DNA from: Natronomonas sp. CBA1123
Lineage (GTDB): Archaea; Halobacteriota; Halobacteria; Halobacteriales; Haloarculaceae
NCBI RefSeq assembly: GCF_009741925.1
Contig: NZ_WPCC01000008.1
Location: 1-64,000, forward strand
DNA: 64,000 nt
Reading direction: 5' to 3'
Below, piece by piece: positions 63,008-64,000 of the stretch (position 1 is its first letter; each line of letters starts with the position of its first letter). Under the pieces are notes generated by a model. The model saw only the letters and a list, made by a program, of their open reading frames with translations. It did not search any database and was not told where the DNA came from. A program made the translations under genes and the position numbers.

Positions 63008-63217
63008 CTACTCGTCGTGCTCTACGGCGTCGGCGATTCGCTCGGTGGCGCGGACGAGTCGCCAGAGGAGATAGACGACGAAGACGAGAGCGACGGCAAC
63101 GGCCCCAAACAGTAGCTGTTGGGCGATGAGGAGGCTGTACAGCAGTGCGATAGCGGCGACGACGGCGACGATGGCGGGGCCGGCTTTGATACGGTCCCGC
63201 GGTTCCAGGGAGGGCAT
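63008..63217 (-). CDS. Small two-helix membrane protein
   Basis: This 69-residue protein starts MPSLEPRDRIKAGPAIV and has two helices (about 13-32 and 35-52) separated by a short turn, then an acidic tail. It diverges from thyA, and the 12-bp inverted repeat lies between the two starts. The function is unknown. Confidence 0.6.
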   Translation of the reverse strand: MPSLEPRDRIKAGPAIVAVVAAIALLYSLLIAQQLLFGAVAVALVFVVYLLWRLVRATERIADAVEHDE

Positions 63218-63242
63218 GACTTCGACCTCGCTCGGCCGGGAG

Positions 63243-63267
63243 AAAACGGTTCGGACCGAACCGTTTT
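63243..63267. promoter_or_regulatory. Perfect 12-bp inverted repeat between divergent promoters
   Basis: AAAACGGTTCGG-A-CCGAACCGTTTT is a perfect inverted repeat with a one-base centre. It lies 25 bases from the small membrane gene start and 31 bases from thyA, where TATA boxes of both leaderless transcripts would fall. A dimeric regulator bound here would affect both genes. Confidence 0.65.
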
Positions 63268-63298
63268 ACCCCCTCGGTGCGCCACCAACGGATAGTAA

Positions 63299-64000
63299 AT
63301 GCGCCAGTATCTCGACCTCGTCTCGGACGTACTCGCCGAGGGGACGTACAAACCCAACCGGACCGGTGTCGACACGGTCGCCTCGTTCAGCCACCACTAC
63401 GAGGTCGACCTCGCCGAGGGGTTTCCCCTGTTGACGACGAAGAAGATGGACGGCTACCGCTGGAACTCGCTCATCCACGAACTCATGTGGTATCTCTCGG
63501 GGGAGGAACACATCCGAAACCTCCGCGAGGAGACGAAAATCTGGGACGCGTGGGCCGACGAGGACGGTCATCTCGACACAGCCTACGGCCGCTTTTGGCG
63601 GCGGTTCCCGGTTCCGGAGGGAACGAACCGACTCCCGGGCGAGAGTTGGCCCGACGATAGCCACCGCTGGACGACCACGGAAACGGCCCCCGACGGCACC
63701 GAACGGCAGGTCTTCGACCAACTCCAGTACGTCCTCGACACGCTCGAAGAGAACCCCCACTCCCGACGATTGGTCATCAATGCGTGGCACCCGGCGAACG
63801 CCGCCGTCTCGACGCTGCCGCCGTGTCACTACACCTACGTGTTCAACGTCCAGGGCGACCGTCTGAACGTCCACCTCACCCAGCGCTCGGGGGACATCGC
63901 GCTGGGCGTGCCGTTCAACCTCGCGGCGTACTCGCTTTTGGCTCACGCCGTCGCCAACCGAACCGACTTCGAGGTCGGCTCGTTCGGCCACACCATCGTC
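63299..64000 (+). CDS. thyA: Thymidylate synthase (runs off the window)
   Basis: The 234 visible residues have the folate/dUMP enzyme's features: MRQYLDLVSDVLAEGTYKPN, then RTG at 21-23, the catalytic Cys176 in LPPCHYTYVF, and QRSGDIALGVPFNLAAYSLL. Residues about 104-136 form an insert longer than in the E. coli enzyme. It methylates dUMP to dTMP with methylene-tetrahydrofolate. Only the C-terminal part is missing. Expression probably depends on the inverted repeat upstream. Confidence 0.95.
   Translation, partial: MRQYLDLVSDVLAEGTYKPNRTGVDTVASFSHHYEVDLAEGFPLLTTKKMDGYRWNSLIHELMWYLSGEEHIRNLREETKIWDAWADEDGHLDTAYGRFWRRFPVPEGTNRLPGESWPDDSHRWTTTETAPDGTERQVFDQLQYVLDTLEENPHSRRLVINAWHPANAAVSTLPPCHYTYVFNVQGDRLNVHLTQRSGDIALGVPFNLAAYSLLAHAVANRTDFEVGSFGHTIV

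Noticed and set aside
1-64000. CRISPR array, tRNA, rRNA or insertion sequence
   Set aside because: I looked for regular repeats with spacers, cloverleaf-like gene ends and transposase motifs and found none.

Overview
The window is GC-rich, tightly packed archaeal DNA that fits a haloarchaeon (class Halobacteria). The proteins are very acidic. Markers include RpoL, a TFB-type initiation factor, GatCA, a Tat-exported halocyanin, DICT and DUF7504-like haloarchaeal families, and archaeal TATA boxes placed for leaderless or short-leader starts. I cannot assign a genus. I see no rRNA, tRNA, CRISPR array or insertion sequence.

Layout. 0-5 kb: partial pyroglutamyl peptidase, O-methyltransferase, acyl-CoA synthetase, acyl-CoA dehydrogenase and a lactonase-like metallo-hydrolase. 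4.8-11.5 kb: a leftward run with a degenerate RecA-like protein, an RND/MMPL exporter, a secreted CARDB-type protein, a TetR repressor with a near-perfect operator in the exporter promoter, and a DICT sensor protein. 11.7-18 kb: two-subunit 2-oxoacid:ferredoxin oxidoreductase, photolyase (frameshifted) and a three-PAS histidine kinase. 18-24.5 kb: Mn/Fe superoxide dismutase, a second degenerate RecA-like protein, HisF, a rhodanese lipoprotein, RpoL and an SDR enzyme. 24.6-32.5 kb: a branched-chain amino-acid-type ABC importer (no LivF seen) next to enoyl-CoA hydratase, acyl-CoA dehydrogenase, an alpha/beta hydrolase and a winged-helix regulator, which looks like an uptake-plus-beta-oxidation unit. 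32.5-40.4 kb: DoxX, CPBP protease, phosphoesterase, GatA/GatC, TFB, UspA, an AbrB/PIN toxin-antitoxin pair, an asparagine-synthase-like protein and a PHP protein.

40.4-49 kb looks accessory, with longer and more AT-rich gaps. It holds a permease with two YHS-like metal-binding inserts, a halocyanin with a SHOCT tail, a DabB/DabA inorganic-carbon transporter, an amidohydrolase and an Lrp regulator. 49.9-64 kb: ABC-2 exporter, PurL, PAP2 phosphatase coupled to a solute-binding lipoprotein whose domain order is circularly permuted, a membrane protein, a dolichol-kinase-like protein, a five-residue-repeat membrane protein, a creatininase/ArfB-type enzyme, an ABC1 kinase, a cupin, small membrane proteins and thymidylate synthase behind a perfect 12-bp inverted repeat.

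Two points need care. Seven genes carry single-base frameshifts, mostly in G/C runs, which suggests uncorrected sequencing indels rather than real gene loss. The circularly permuted substrate-binding protein and the DabBA pair are the most unusual gene-level observations.
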